A DNA stretch of 55,862 bases, taken from NCBI RefSeq assembly GCF_008831035.1, contig NZ_WAJR01000012.1, forward strand, positions 1 to 55,862, given 5' to 3'. The stretch is from Ellagibacter isourolithinifaciens. Lineage in GTDB: Bacteria; Actinomycetota; Coriobacteriia; Coriobacteriales; Eggerthellaceae. Below, piece after piece: positions 43,704-52,900 of this stretch (the first letter of the stretch is position 1; each line of letters opens with the position of its first letter). A model generated the notes under the pieces. It did no database searches, was not told the origin of the DNA, and was given only the letters and a program-made list of their open reading frames with translations. The position numbers were made by a program, and so were the translations under genes.

Positions 43704-44003
43704 CTACATCAATCCGCGAGACGCAAGACGCTCGGCCCTAATTTGGGCTTTGGTCATGTCGTCGAACCTTGAGCTTGTCTTACGCGAAAGCGAATCGACG
43801 AACTGGGCGGCGACTTGGATGCGCTCGGCTGGCGGAGTTGCCTGCGCGTCGGGGAGAAGAAACGTGGCGTCTTGCTCGCTGATGATCCGGTCGTACATGA
43901 GGTTGATGGCTTGCGAGGCAGTAAGCCCAGCTTGCGCGAGCACCTGCGCCCCACGTTCCTTCTTGTAGTCGTCCATTCTTCCGGTAACCATCGATGTTGG
44001 CAT
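43704..44003 (-). CDS. RelB/DinJ-family antitoxin
   Basis: 99 residues; the start MPTSMVTGR follows AGGAGG. The N-terminal ribbon-helix-helix MDDYKKERGAQVLAQAGLTASQAINLMYDRI is the RelB/DinJ DNA-binding and dimerisation form, and the Arg/Ala-rich tail should wrap the toxin. The toxin partner is a PIN protein rather than a RelE/YafQ nuclease. On the minus strand TTGACA (44051-44056) and TATTGT (44027-44032), with an 18-bp spacer, form the promoter; it overlaps two direct TGTACAAC repeats (44021-44028 and 44035-44042), a probable autoregulatory operator. Confidence 0.87.
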   Translation of the reverse strand: MPTSMVTGRMDDYKKERGAQVLAQAGLTASQAINLMYDRIISEQDATFLLPDAQATPPAERIQVAAQFVDSLSRKTSSRFDDMTKAQIRAERLASRGLM

Positions 44004-44020
44004 AACGTCCTCCTCGCTTT

Positions 44021-44056
44021 TGTACAACAATACCTGTACAACATAGAGAATGTCAA
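44021..44056 (-). promoter_or_regulatory. Toxin-antitoxin promoter and operator
   Basis: TTGACA (44051-44056), 18-bp spacer and TATTGT (44027-44032) on the minus strand. TGTACAAC occurs twice in tandem (44021-44028, 44035-44042) across the -10, as expected for ribbon-helix-helix autorepression. Confidence 0.65.
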
Positions 44057-44186
44057 GGGGATTCGTCGCGATGGCGACAATTTTCTCTTCTGCAAATTGC
44101 GTGCGGGTGGGGCGTGGGGTATTTGTGTAGCTTGCCCTCTGTGCTAAACTATGCGGCTGGTATTTGCATTATCGGAAGGGACGTAT

Positions 44187-44990
44187 ATGTCAGGTCACTC
44201 AAAATGGGCTACAACGAAGCACCGCAAGGCTGCCCAGGACGCTAAGCGCTCTGCTTTGTTCTCCAAGCTTTCCCGTAACATCACTGTTGCTGCGAAGGAA
44301 GGTGGCGACCCGAACCCCGAGAACAACGCGTCGCTCGCCGCTGCTATCGAAAAGGCGAAGGGCTACTCTCTGCCGAAGGACAAGATCAAGACCGCTATCG
44401 ACAAGGCTTTCGGTTCTGGCAAGGACGCTGCGAACTACGAAACCGTTCAGTACGAAGGCTACGGCCCGGCTGGCGTCGCTATCTTTTGCGAGGCTCTGAC
44501 CGACAACCGCAACCGCACCGCGGCTGATGTGCGCAGCGCGTTCACCCATGCGGGCGGCTCGCTCGGCACTTCCGGTTCCGTGTCGTTCCAGTTCGAGCGC
44601 AAGGGCCAGATCATGGTCGCCAAGGAAATTGAGACCGGCGACAAGAAGAACCCCATCGGCCCGAACGGTGCTGCCGCTGACGAGGACGAGTTCATGATGG
44701 CCGTCGCCGAGGCTGGCGGAGACGACTACGAGGATGCCGACGAGGAGTGGATCGTCTACACCTCGCCGTCCGACCTTATGTCCGTGAAGAAGGCTATTGA
44801 GGAGCAGGGTGTTCAGGTGAAGGGCGCCGAGCTCACCATGATTCCGTCCACGCCGACCGAGGTGTCCGTGGCGGACGCCAAGAAGGTCATGCGCCTCATC
44901 GATCGACTCGAAGAGCTGGAGGACCTCCAGAACGTCTATCACACGATGGACATCACCGACGAGATCGCCGAGGCTTTGGAAGAAGAATAG
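44187..44990 (+). CDS. yebC: YebC/TACO1-family protein
   Basis: 267 residues; the start MSGHSKW is the family N-terminus, following GGAAGGGAC. Family sequence follows: TTKHRKAAQDAKRS, the EGYGPAGVAIFCEALTDNRNRTAADVR block and GGSLGTSGSVSFQF. YebC proteins were annotated as transcriptional regulators; recent work ties them to translation of proline-rich stretches. It lies upstream of ruvCAB, a position conserved in many genomes. Confidence 0.95.
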   Translation: MSGHSKWATTKHRKAAQDAKRSALFSKLSRNITVAAKEGGDPNPENNASLAAAIEKAKGYSLPKDKIKTAIDKAFGSGKDAANYETVQYEGYGPAGVAIFCEALTDNRNRTAADVRSAFTHAGGSLGTSGSVSFQFERKGQIMVAKEIETGDKKNPIGPNGAAADEDEFMMAVAEAGGDDYEDADEEWIVYTSPSDLMSVKKAIEEQGVQVKGAELTMIPSTPTEVSVADAKKVMRLIDRLEELEDLQNVYHTMDITDEIAEALEEE

Positions 44991-45097
44991 TCCTGTGGAC
45001 TATTCTTTCCCCATCTAGGCGCCCGAGCGGGCGCGCCCTGCTCGGGCGAAGCGTCGGGCAGAGTGAGGAAGCTTTCCAGCTTTGGGAATTGAATTGC

Positions 45098-45126
45098 AAG
45101 GCGGCTCCGAAAGGGGCCGCCTTTTG
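45098..45126 (+). terminator. Terminator after yebC
   Basis: AAGGCGGCTCC, a GAAA tetraloop and GGGGCCGCCTT (one G-U pair) followed by TTG. A second GC-rich stem, CGCCCGAGC / GCTCGGGCG, lies at 45020-45048. Confidence 0.75.
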
Positions 45127-45219
45127 CGTTTCTTGCGAAGGAAAACGCGAAAGGATGTTCGCATCTCAAATTGGTATGATACAATACCGAACAAACGTTT
45201 GGGAATGCAAGGGAGCACA

Positions 45220-45723
45220 GTGGTAACGCGCGAGCGCATCATACTCGGGATTGACCCAGGCCTGGCGAACACGGGCTGGGGAATCGTGTCGCAGCGCGGC
45301 GGCAAGCTCTCGTGCATCGCATACGGTTGCGTATCGTCGCCCGCGCAGGTCGAGCTCTCCTTGCGTCTTCGCAAGATCCACGAGCAGATCGGCGCGGTGA
45401 TTGATCGCTTCAAACCCACGTGCGTGGGGATCGAAACGGTGTGGTTCGGGCAGAACATCACTGCGGCGTTCGCAACGGGCCAGGCGCGCGGCGCGGCGCT
45501 CGTCGCCTGCGCGGAGGGGAATCTCAGCGTGGGGGAATTTACGCCTCGTCAGATCAAGCTTGCGGTGGTGGGCACGGGCTCTGCCGACAAGGAGCAGGTG
45601 CAGTACATGGTAAGCCAGCTGCTCTCGCTCGATTCGGTTCCAAGCCCCGACCACGCCGCCGATGCGTTGGCTGCCGCCATCTGCTACACCACCCACGAAG
45701 GCTTCGGCGGACTTGCGAAGTAA
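45220..45723 (+). CDS. ruvC: Holliday junction resolvase RuvC
   Basis: 167 residues; the start is a GTG after AAGGGAG, replacing longer unsupported starts. Cuts Holliday junctions in the RuvABC complex. Catalytic acids: Asp12 in LGIDPGLANTGWG, Glu in GIETVWFGQN, and the His/Asp pair in PDHAADALAAAI. ruvA follows 9 bp later. Confidence 0.95.
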   Translation: MVTRERIILGIDPGLANTGWGIVSQRGGKLSCIAYGCVSSPAQVELSLRLRKIHEQIGAVIDRFKPTCVGIETVWFGQNITAAFATGQARGAALVACAEGNLSVGEFTPRQIKLAVVGTGSADKEQVQYMVSQLLSLDSVPSPDHAADALAAAICYTTHEGFGGLAK

Positions 45724-45732
45724 GGAGCAAGC

Positions 45733-46329
45733 ATGATCGCGTTTCTCAAGGGAAAGCTCGCCGGCAAAACGCCGCAAGTCGCCTATATTGACGTGAATGG
45801 CGTGGGATACGCTGTCTTCATGTCAGCAACGGCGCTCTCTAAGCTGCCGGAATCCGGCGGCGCCGTCACGGTGCTCACGTATCTGCAGGTGAGCGATGTA
45901 GGCATTGCGCTTTACGGGTTCCTCTCTGAAGAGGAGAAGGCCACCTTCGAGCGCCTGATTGGAGTGACCGGCGTCGGGCCGAAGGTCGCGCTGGCGGCGC
46001 TTTCCACGTTTTCCCCGCGCGCGCTGGCGGACGCTGTCGCCGCGCAGGATGTCGCGCTTGTGCAGAAGATCCCAGGCGTGGGCAAGAAGAGCGCATCGCG
46101 CATTATCCTCGAGCTGAAAGGCTCCTTCGACGCGAGCTTCGAAAGCCTGCTCTCCGAGCCTTCCACGCAAACGATTCTCGATGACAGGCTGAAAGGCGCA
46201 ACCGAAGCGCTTCTCTCCATGGGATTTACCTCGCAGGAGGCAGAATTGGCGTTGAAGGGGGCTCCCGAGGGTGCGACCGAGGCGGCGCTGCTACAATATG
46301 CCCTTAAGCGACTGGGTACGGCTCATTAG
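45733..46329 (+). CDS. ruvA: Holliday junction DNA helicase subunit RuvA
   Basis: 198 residues. Tetramer that holds the four-way junction and loads RuvB. Domain I is the OB fold (IAFLKGKL...GYAVFMS), domain II has paired helix-hairpin-helix motifs ([14 protein letters not shown] and [16 protein letters not shown]), domain III is a short three-helix bundle ([19 protein letters not shown]) that binds RuvB. AAGGAG site. Middle gene of ruvCAB. Confidence 0.96.
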   Translation: MIAFLKGKLAGKTPQVAYIDVNGVGYAVFMSATALSKLPESGGAVTVLTYLQVSDVGIALYGFLSEEEKATFERLIGVTGVGPKVALAALSTFSPRALADAVAAQDVALVQKIPGVGKKSASRIILELKGSFDASFESLLSEPSTQTILDDRLKGATEALLSMGFTSQEAELALKGAPEGATEAALLQYALKRLGTAH

Positions 46330-46343
46330 ATGAAAAGGACGCA

Positions 46344-47423
46344 ATGGCGGACGGTGTTCAAATAGAGGGAATGGTCTTCGAGGCGGCAACTGCAATGCAG
46401 GGGGGAGCGTCCCCGTCTGCAAGCGATCGCGCGGTGGCGCCCAACTTGCAAGAGGACGACCTCGCGCTCGACCGCAGCTTGCGCCCGAAGAAGCTTTGCG
46501 ACTACTTGGGGCAAACCAAGGTGAAGGAGTCGCTCGCTATCCTTATCGAGGCGGCGCAGCAGCGCAAGGAATGCGCCGACCACATCCTGTTTTCCGGGCC
46601 TCCGGGGCTTGGCAAGACCACGCTTGCCACGGTGGTCGCCAATGAGCTCGGTGCAAACATCCGCACGACGAGCGGGCCGGCTATTGAGCGAACGGGCGAC
46701 TTGGCTGCGATTCTCACGAACCTCGAAGAGGGCGACGTTCTCTTCATCGACGAGATTCACCGCCTGAACCGTATGGTCGAGGAAGTTCTCTATCCCGCGC
46801 TCGAGGATTTCGCGCTCGATATCGTGGTGGGGAAGGGGCCGGCCGCGCGATCGATTCGCCTCGATCTGCCCCACTTCACGCTCATCGGTGCAACGACGCG
46901 AACGGGCCTACTCACAGGTCCTTTGCGCGACCGCTTTGGCATTGCATTCCGCCTGCAGTATTACACGCCCGAGGAACTTGCAGCGATTGTTGCGCGCTCG
47001 GCTGCCATCCTCGATGTTCCCATCAGCGAGGACGGTGCGCTCGAGATTGCCCGCCGCAGCCGCGGAACTCCGCGTTTGGCGAACCGCATGCTCAAGCGCG
47101 TGCGCGACTGGGCGCAGGTGAGGGGCGATGGCGTTATCGACGAGGACGTTGCGGCGCAGGCGCTCAGCTTCTTCGAAGTGGACAACTTGGGCCTCGACGC
47201 GGTCGACAATCGCATTTTAGAGCTGCTTGCCGTGCAGTTCGGCGGGCGTCCTGTGGGCCTCACCACGCTTGCGTCGGCACTCTCGGAAGATACCGACACC
47301 ATCGAGGACGTGTACGAGCCCTATCTCATGCAGCAAGGGCTTATCGTGCGCACACCGAAGGGCCGTCAGGCGACTGAGCGCGCTTACGAGCATTTGGGAA
47401 TCGTGCCGCCGAAGGCCGACTGA
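46344..47423 (+). CDS. ruvB: Holliday junction branch-migration ATPase RuvB
   Basis: 359-residue AAA+ motor. An N-terminal extension of about 35 residues precedes [16 protein letters not shown]; Walker [10 protein letters not shown], Walker [12 protein letters not shown], sensor 1 [18 protein letters not shown] with the arginine finger, then a winged-helix domain with RTPKGRQAT. 14 bp after ruvA. Confidence 0.97.
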   Translation: MADGVQIEGMVFEAATAMQGGASPSASDRAVAPNLQEDDLALDRSLRPKKLCDYLGQTKVKESLAILIEAAQQRKECADHILFSGPPGLGKTTLATVVANELGANIRTTSGPAIERTGDLAAILTNLEEGDVLFIDEIHRLNRMVEEVLYPALEDFALDIVVGKGPAARSIRLDLPHFTLIGATTRTGLLTGPLRDRFGIAFRLQYYTPEELAAIVARSAAILDVPISEDGALEIARRSRGTPRLANRMLKRVRDWAQVRGDGVIDEDVAAQALSFFEVDNLGLDAVDNRILELLAVQFGGRPVGLTTLASALSEDTDTIEDVYEPYLMQQGLIVRTPKGRQATERAYEHLGIVPPKAD

Positions 47424-47462
47424 TGAAGGACCGACTGTAACCTGTAGCGAACGGGGAGGGTT

Positions 47463-47864
47463 ATGTTCGAACAAGATTATCTCATGCGTCTGCTCATGCA
47501 GTTCATGGAGGCGATGCGCCGCAGTATCGAGCGTGCCGACGATGGTCGCGACCCAGCGGCTGCGGCCGATATGCTCGAGAACGCTATCGGCGACGCAACC
47601 GACCTCGACGGGTCGATGCTTCTTTCGCTTGCCCCCGAATCGATGGCATCGGTGCTCCAGGTGTCGGGCGTCGACCCGCATGTCACCGAATACGTCGCGA
47701 ACAGTTTGCAGCTTGAATCCGAGTTCCTGCGTAGTGCGGGGAACGACGAACTTGCAGAGGTTCGCGCGGGTCAAGCGCGGGCGCTCGCCTCGGCCTATGG
47801 GCTTGAGCTTGCCGAGGGCACGCCGGTTGAGCGGCTCGACTATCTCGAGGCGACTCAGGATTGA
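47463..47864 (+). CDS. Small helical conserved protein beside ruvCAB
   Basis: 133 residues, acidic and almost wholly helical in appearance: FEQDYLMRLLMQFMEAMRRSI, then a central LLSLAPESMASVLQVSGVD and a C-terminal helix. The opening QDYxMR pattern resembles DUF6483 proteins (tentative). No catalytic motif, membrane helix or signal. Begins 39 bp after ruvB, so probably part of that operon. Function unknown. Confidence 0.8.
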   Translation: MFEQDYLMRLLMQFMEAMRRSIERADDGRDPAAAADMLENAIGDATDLDGSMLLSLAPESMASVLQVSGVDPHVTEYVANSLQLESEFLRSAGNDELAEVRAGQARALASAYGLELAEGTPVERLDYLEATQD

Positions 47865-47962
47865 GTGCAAGCCGCTTCCGTCGGCATCTTCCCGCATCGC
47901 GTGCTTTGGGAAAAATGGTTCGAATTCCTGCGATTTCGGAACGGTTTCGCAGCGCGATAGCG

Positions 47963-47993
47963 TATAGTATTCATGTGCCCTCGAAGTGAGGGC
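47963..47993 (+). promoter_or_regulatory. Cold-shock gene promoter and 5' leader hairpin
   Basis: TATAGT (47963-47968) is a likely -10, leaving a leader of about 85 bases before the csp start. A 6-bp hairpin GCCCTC / GAGGGC (47977-47993) lies in the leader. Long structured leaders are usual for cold-shock mRNAs. The -35 is weak. Confidence 0.45.
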
Positions 47994-48061
47994 GAGTGTT
48001 GCCGCCATGCAACGCGCAGAGTTACCTCCCCGGTTTAAGGGGAAGAGAAGAGGATTTTAAA

Positions 48062-48265
48062 ATGGCGGAAGGTACTGTTAAGTGGTTCAACCCGGAAAAA
48101 GGCTACGGCTTCATCTCCCAGAAGGATGGCGAAGACCTTTTCGTTCATTTTTCCGAGATCAAGATGGACGGCTTCAAGACGCTCGATGAGGGCCAGGCTG
48201 TTTCCTTCGACGTGACCACGGGTCAGAACGGCAAGCTCCAGGCAAGCAATGTGGTGAAGCTGTAA
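48062..48265 (+). CDS. Cold-shock protein (CspA family)
   Basis: 67-residue single cold-shock domain. RNP1 KGYGFISQ and RNP2 LFVHFSEI bind single-stranded RNA or DNA; the N-terminus [14 protein letters not shown] is standard. Probably an RNA chaperone. GAAGAGGA site. Strong terminator at 48293-48322. The upstream in-frame extension is not used. Confidence 0.97.
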   Translation: MAEGTVKWFNPEKGYGFISQKDGEDLFVHFSEIKMDGFKTLDEGQAVSFDVTTGQNGKLQASNVVKL

Positions 48266-48292
48266 ATCCTTTTTTACATTCATACATGCTGA

Positions 48293-48322
48293 ACGGCCTC
48301 GCGAAAGCGGGGTCGTTTTTTC
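48293..48322 (+). terminator. Terminator after the cold-shock gene
   Basis: ACGGCCTCGC, GAAA tetraloop and GCGGGGTCGT (with G-U pairs) followed by TTTTT. Confidence 0.9.
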
Positions 48323-48442
48323 TGCTCGCATGCAGGATGCGATGCGGCAGTTCTCAGAGCATTGCAGGCGTCTGGGAACGCGCTGCTCGGCGAAATATCT
48401 GTCTCAGCCTCGAAACCTAGCTGAGTAATTTCCGACATCGTT

Positions 48443-48471
48443 TTGTCCCTATTCCCAAGTACTGATATAGA
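48443..48471 (+). promoter_or_regulatory. Candidate BREX operon promoter
   Basis: TTGTCC (48443-48448), 17-bp spacer, then TGATATAGA (extended -10, 48463-48471), 64 bases before the brxA start. It is the only good promoter seen ahead of brxA; no terminator lies between brxA and pglX. Confidence 0.6.
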
Positions 48472-48534
48472 ATGAGGACAGGCCAATCATTTGATGCCTT
48501 TTGAATCCAACTGCGAAAGGGGTTGTTCGTCGGC

Positions 48535-49179
48535 GTGAGCCCTCGTCGAGCCAAACATAGTGGCGGCACCCTGACCCGCGAGAAATTCATGCTTCCAGAA
48601 ATGCGCATCGTCGCGTCGCTTGCGTTGCAAGGGGAAAGCCTCGACGAGATCGTTGAACATGTCGTTCGCGACAATCTCTTCCAATGCGCCAGTGCACGCT
48701 CGCTGCGGGAACGGTCTCGCGACTGCATTGCTCGCCTCGCAACGCTTCGCGAGGGGGATTGCGCGAATGATGAAGCCTGCGATCGTCTGGTGAGAATTCT
48801 TGCGCAAGGTTCGTTCGACCAGGCTGCTCAGGTAAATCTCTACCTCCTGATGATTCGTTTCGATCTCATGCGGTCGTTCATGATCGAGGAAATCGGGGCG
48901 CGTATCGAGGCGATGGACTCGTCGTTTACCAAGGCTGATTTGGGGGCGTTTCTTACGCGCTTTCAACTCGAGTACCCTGGTGCCGACAAGTGGAGTGACG
49001 AAACCATCATGCGATTGAAGGGCGTGCTCTCGTATTGCCTCGTGCAGGTTGGGTTTCTGGAAACGGCGTCTTCTGAAAAGCTGCAACCAGTATTTCTTGA
49101 CTACGAGGTTGAACAGGCGATTCGCGACAACGGCGACGCTGAGTTACTTTTCGCATTCGATGGATCGACGGTGATGTAA
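48535..49179 (+). CDS. brxA: BREX protein BrxA (DUF1819)
   Basis: 214 residues from a GTG start; a TTG four codons upstream is the alternative but sits too close to the AAAGGGG site. The SGGTLTREKFMLPEMRIVASL opening and the helical DUF1819 body (LRERSRDCIARLATL, FLTRFQLEYPGADKWSDETIMRLKGVLSYCL) match BrxA, first gene of type 1 BREX operons, a small DNA-binding protein required for defence. The order brxA-brxB-brxC-pglX is the standard one. The stop at 49179 directly precedes the brxB start. Confidence 0.92.
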   Translation: MSPRRAKHSGGTLTREKFMLPEMRIVASLALQGESLDEIVEHVVRDNLFQCASARSLRERSRDCIARLATLREGDCANDEACDRLVRILAQGSFDQAAQVNLYLLMIRFDLMRSFMIEEIGARIEAMDSSFTKADLGAFLTRFQLEYPGADKWSDETIMRLKGVLSYCLVQVGFLETASSEKLQPVFLDYEVEQAIRDNGDAELLFAFDGSTVM

Positions 49180-49908
49180 TTGTCTTCGAAAATGACCCCC
49201 CCCCCTTCATCAACTGACTTAAAAGGTGCCAAACAATCAGAACCCTTAGCGGTTACACCAAAGCAAGGGGCAAAATCGCCTCGCGGGAAGCAAACGGCCA
49301 CGCGCGACATCGTTGCCGAGCATTCCCGAGCCGCTCGTGCGCAGGCCGATTTCTCGCATTGCTGCGAAGCACTTCGGGCTCATCTTCTTGACGTCAACTT
49401 TTTGGAAAACAAGGGCATCGGAAACGAGATAGGCTTTTTCACCTTCTGCTACGACCCCGCCCTCGAAATGCAGGCACGGACTTTCTTCGCCGCCCTTGAA
49501 CGCGAATCTGAAGCAGGCGACAAGCCGTATCGCATCGTTTCGCGCAACCTCTACGACGTCTTTCTCAACATATGCGAGAAGCGCCGAATCCTCAAGGCGA
49601 TTCCGGTGCAGGAAGCAAAACATGGCACAGCCAGCCAGCTTAAGCAGCTGTCGAAGATATGCACGCCCGCAGCGTTCGCGGAGGCGATCGATTACGAACC
49701 GCACGAGCGCGGGGATGTGCTGGTGCTCACAGGGGTGGGCGAGGTGTACCCGTTTCTTAGAATTCATACCTTGCTCGACAACTTGCACGTGAGATTCAGC
49801 GATATACCCGTGGTCATCGCGTACCCAGGTTCGTACACAGGACATTCATTCAGCCTGTTCAATAGCTTATCCGATGGGAATTACTATCGGGCCTTCGACC
49901 TTGTTTAG
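49180..49908 (+). CDS. brxB: BREX protein BrxB (DUF1788), with C10 run near its start
   Basis: 242 residues if the TTG at 49180 is used; ATG at 49192 is the other choice, and neither has a good ribosome-binding site, so translation is probably coupled to brxA. The DUF1788 body begins near residue 60 (GIGNEIGFFTFCYDP), with LYDVFLNICEKRRIL and the C-terminal VLVLTGVGEVYPFLRIHTLL and YYRAFDLV. BrxB is an essential BREX subunit of unclear biochemistry. The first 55 residues are a polar, Pro/Lys/Ser-rich extension not usual in the family, and codons 6-9 hold ten C in a row (49196-49205). Confidence 0.92.
   Translation: MSSKMTPPPSSTDLKGAKQSEPLAVTPKQGAKSPRGKQTATRDIVAEHSRAARAQADFSHCCEALRAHLLDVNFLENKGIGNEIGFFTFCYDPALEMQARTFFAALERESEAGDKPYRIVSRNLYDVFLNICEKRRILKAIPVQEAKHGTASQLKQLSKICTPAAFAEAIDYEPHERGDVLVLTGVGEVYPFLRIHTLLDNLHVRFSDIPVVIAYPGSYTGHSFSLFNSLSDGNYYRAFDLV
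49196..49205 (+). repeat. C10 homopolymer in the brxB coding start
   Basis: Ten C bases within the Thr-Pro-Pro-Pro codons at the beginning of brxB. A length change by one base would put the whole gene out of frame. See findings. Confidence 0.9.
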
Positions 49909-49917
49909 GGGATTATC

Positions 49918-52900
49918 ATGGTAATTAGGGACCTTTTCAGCAAAGACATCAACCGTTCCATCAACGGCGTCATCAAAGTCTCGCAAAGCGACGAGGAGTC
50001 CATCCAGCAGGAACTTTCCGAATACGTGGTGACGCGCGAGCTGCAGCGCCACTTCGCGTACTTCTTCGAAAACTACGAAACCGCCCTCGATATACCTACC
50101 GACAAAATCGGCGTATGGATTTCGGGCTTCTTCGGCTCGGGCAAGTCGCACTTCCTGAAAATGCTGTCATACCTGTTGGCGAACAAGGTGGTCGGTGGCA
50201 GGGCGGCCATCGATTACTTCGACGGCAAGCTCGAAGACGAGATGGTCTATTCCAAGATGCGCCGTTGCGCCGGTGTGCCCACCGAGGCGATCCTCTTCAA
50301 CATCGACACGAAGGGCGGGCAGTGGAAGGAAGGCGACACGGCGAAAACGGCGCTTCTGCGCGCGTTCGAGCGCGTGTTCTTCGAGCATTTGGGCTTCTGC
50401 GGTGAGGACCTGAAGCTCGCGAAGCTCGAGATGTTCATCGAGTCGCGGGGCAAAACCGACGAGTTCCGCACAACGTTCGAGCAGGTGAACGGCATGCCGT
50501 GGGTGGAAAGCCGCGAGACGTACGCCTACTTCGAAGACGACGTAGTCGAGGCTCTTCAAAGCGCGCTCGGCATGAGCGAAGCCGCCGCGCGCAACTGGTT
50601 CAACGGCACTGAGGACGACGTGATCGCGGTCGACAGCTTTGTCGGCATGGTAGGCGACTATGCGGCGCGTCGTGCGGATGAGGAAGGCGGGCGCTTCCGC
50701 CTGCTGTTCATGGTCGACGAGGTGGGCCAGTTCATCGGCGATGACGTAAGTCTCATGCTGAGCCTGCAAACGCTGGTGGAGGAAATCGGCGCGCGTTGCG
50801 CCGGGCGCGTGTGGGTTATGGTAACGAGCCAGGAATCCATCGACGGCAATCAACTTATCGTCGGTGACGACTTCTCGAAAATCCAGGGACGATTCACGAC
50901 GCGCCTGTCGCTTTCCAGCTCGTCGGTCGACGAGGTGATCAAGCGTCGTGTCCTCGACAAAACGCAGGTGGCGCAGCTGACCCTGCAAGACGAATACGAG
51001 GATCAAAGCGCGGTTCTGCGCAATCTCTTCTCGTTCGAAGGCTCGCGCGGCGATCTTTTGGGCTACGAATCGGAAGGCGACTTCGTCGATTCTTATCCAT
51101 TCGTGTCCTATCAATTCAAGGTGCTCCCCGACGTGATGACCGAAATTCGCAAGCACGGCGTGAAGGCGAAGCACATGTCGACAGGCGAGCGTTCGATGCT
51201 GTCGGCGTTCCAGGAGTCGGCGCAGGTCGTGCAAGGCGAGCAGACCACCGCGCTTGTCCCGTTCTGGCGGTTCTTCGACACGATATCGAAGGATTTGGAG
51301 CACGGCATCCTGCAGGTGGTTGACCGCGCTACGCGTGCTGCCGAGGCGCATCAGGTGCTGCGGCCCGAGGATATCAGCGTGCTGAAGCTGCTCTACCTTA
51401 TCCGCTACATCACGTACCTTAAGGGTACGCTGAACAACATCGCCACGCTCATGGTCGACGACATGGGCGTGGACAAGGTTGCCCTGCGCGAACGTTTGAA
51501 GGCGTCGCTCGATCGCCTGGTGCGTGAAAACTACGTGGCGCGCCAGGGCGATGCGTACAATTTCCTCACCGACGAAGAGCAAGACATCGCGCGAGAGATC
51601 TCCCAGGTGCCCATCGATGTCGCGGAAGTGACCGAGAACATCAAGAAGGTGCTGTTCGAGGGCATATTCCCGCAGCGCAAGCTCAGCCGCGGTGCCAACA
51701 ACTTCCCGTTCGACCATTACGTCGACGGATCCATCTACGGCCCGTCTCAGGGCGGCATGAAGCTTAACGTGGCAACAATCGCCAACGAAGGCCGACTCTA
51801 CGAGGCTGCCGATGGCGAAATTGCCGTGAAGTCGCAAGGGCAGGCGCTCGTGGTGCTCTCCGATGACGCTGATTACTTCGAGATGATGCAAAACGTGGCG
51901 CGGACCAGGAAATACGCGCGAACCATCAACAAGAGCCAGCTTCCGCCCAGCACGCAGGAGATCATCAAGGGGAAGATGAACCAGGCGCAGCACGACGAAA
52001 AAGAGGCGAAGACGCTCATCGAAAACGCGGTGGTGAACGCGCGCGTGGCCGTCAACGGCAGTATGGTGACGGTACGCGCCATGAGTGCGAAACAGCTGTT
52101 CGAAACGGTGCTCGACAAGCTGGTCGACAGCATCTTCACCAAGGCGGACTACATTTCCGACCCTGTGGAAGGCGACGGGGACATCATTCGCATTCTGCGT
52201 CACACGAATGAGCAATCGGCGATGGCGGGCATGGGCAGCGCGAACGAGCGCGCGGTCGCTGACATGAAAACGTTCCTCGAGCTGCAAAAACGCCTGCATG
52301 TGCAAACCGCGATGGGCGACATCCAGCGGAAATACCAGGCCGATCCATACGGGTGGCGCGATATCGACATCGCCGCCGTTGCCGCCCAGCTTGTCGCCGC
52401 TCAAGATGCGACCATCCTCTACGGCGGGCAGGCGATGCGCGCGGATGACAAGAACATGATCGATTGCTTGCGCAAACATGCCGACAAGGTCGAGATTCGA
52501 ATTCGCGAAAAGATGTCGGACGCGCTGCTCAGCAAAGCGCGCAGCATCCTTCGCGATTTTGCGGACACGAGTGCCGTGCCCGAGGATGAGGACAAGCTGA
52601 TCGACTGCATCCAAGCAAAGCTCGAGGAAACGCAGGAGCACTGCCAAAGCCTCATGCACGACCACTTCACGGGCCTTGCACCGGAGTTCCCGTATCCTGG
52701 CAAAAGCATTGTCGAAGACGGGCTCCATGTGATTGGTGAAGTCCTCGCCGATCGGGCCGATGGCGAGGCGTTCCTGCGCGCATTCAACGCCAATGGCGAC
52801 AAACTGCTCGACTTCGCGGAAGACATGGAGCCGGTCGATGGGTTCTTCCCCAACCAGCAGCGCTTGTTCGATGGGGCAGTGGAGACGCTTGCGCTTATGG

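Noticed and set aside
50167-52728. 853-residue open frame on the minus strand
   Set aside because: It lies wholly antisense to brxC; the amino-acid composition (His/Arg/Leu-rich, no motifs) is that of a mirror frame in GC-rich DNA.
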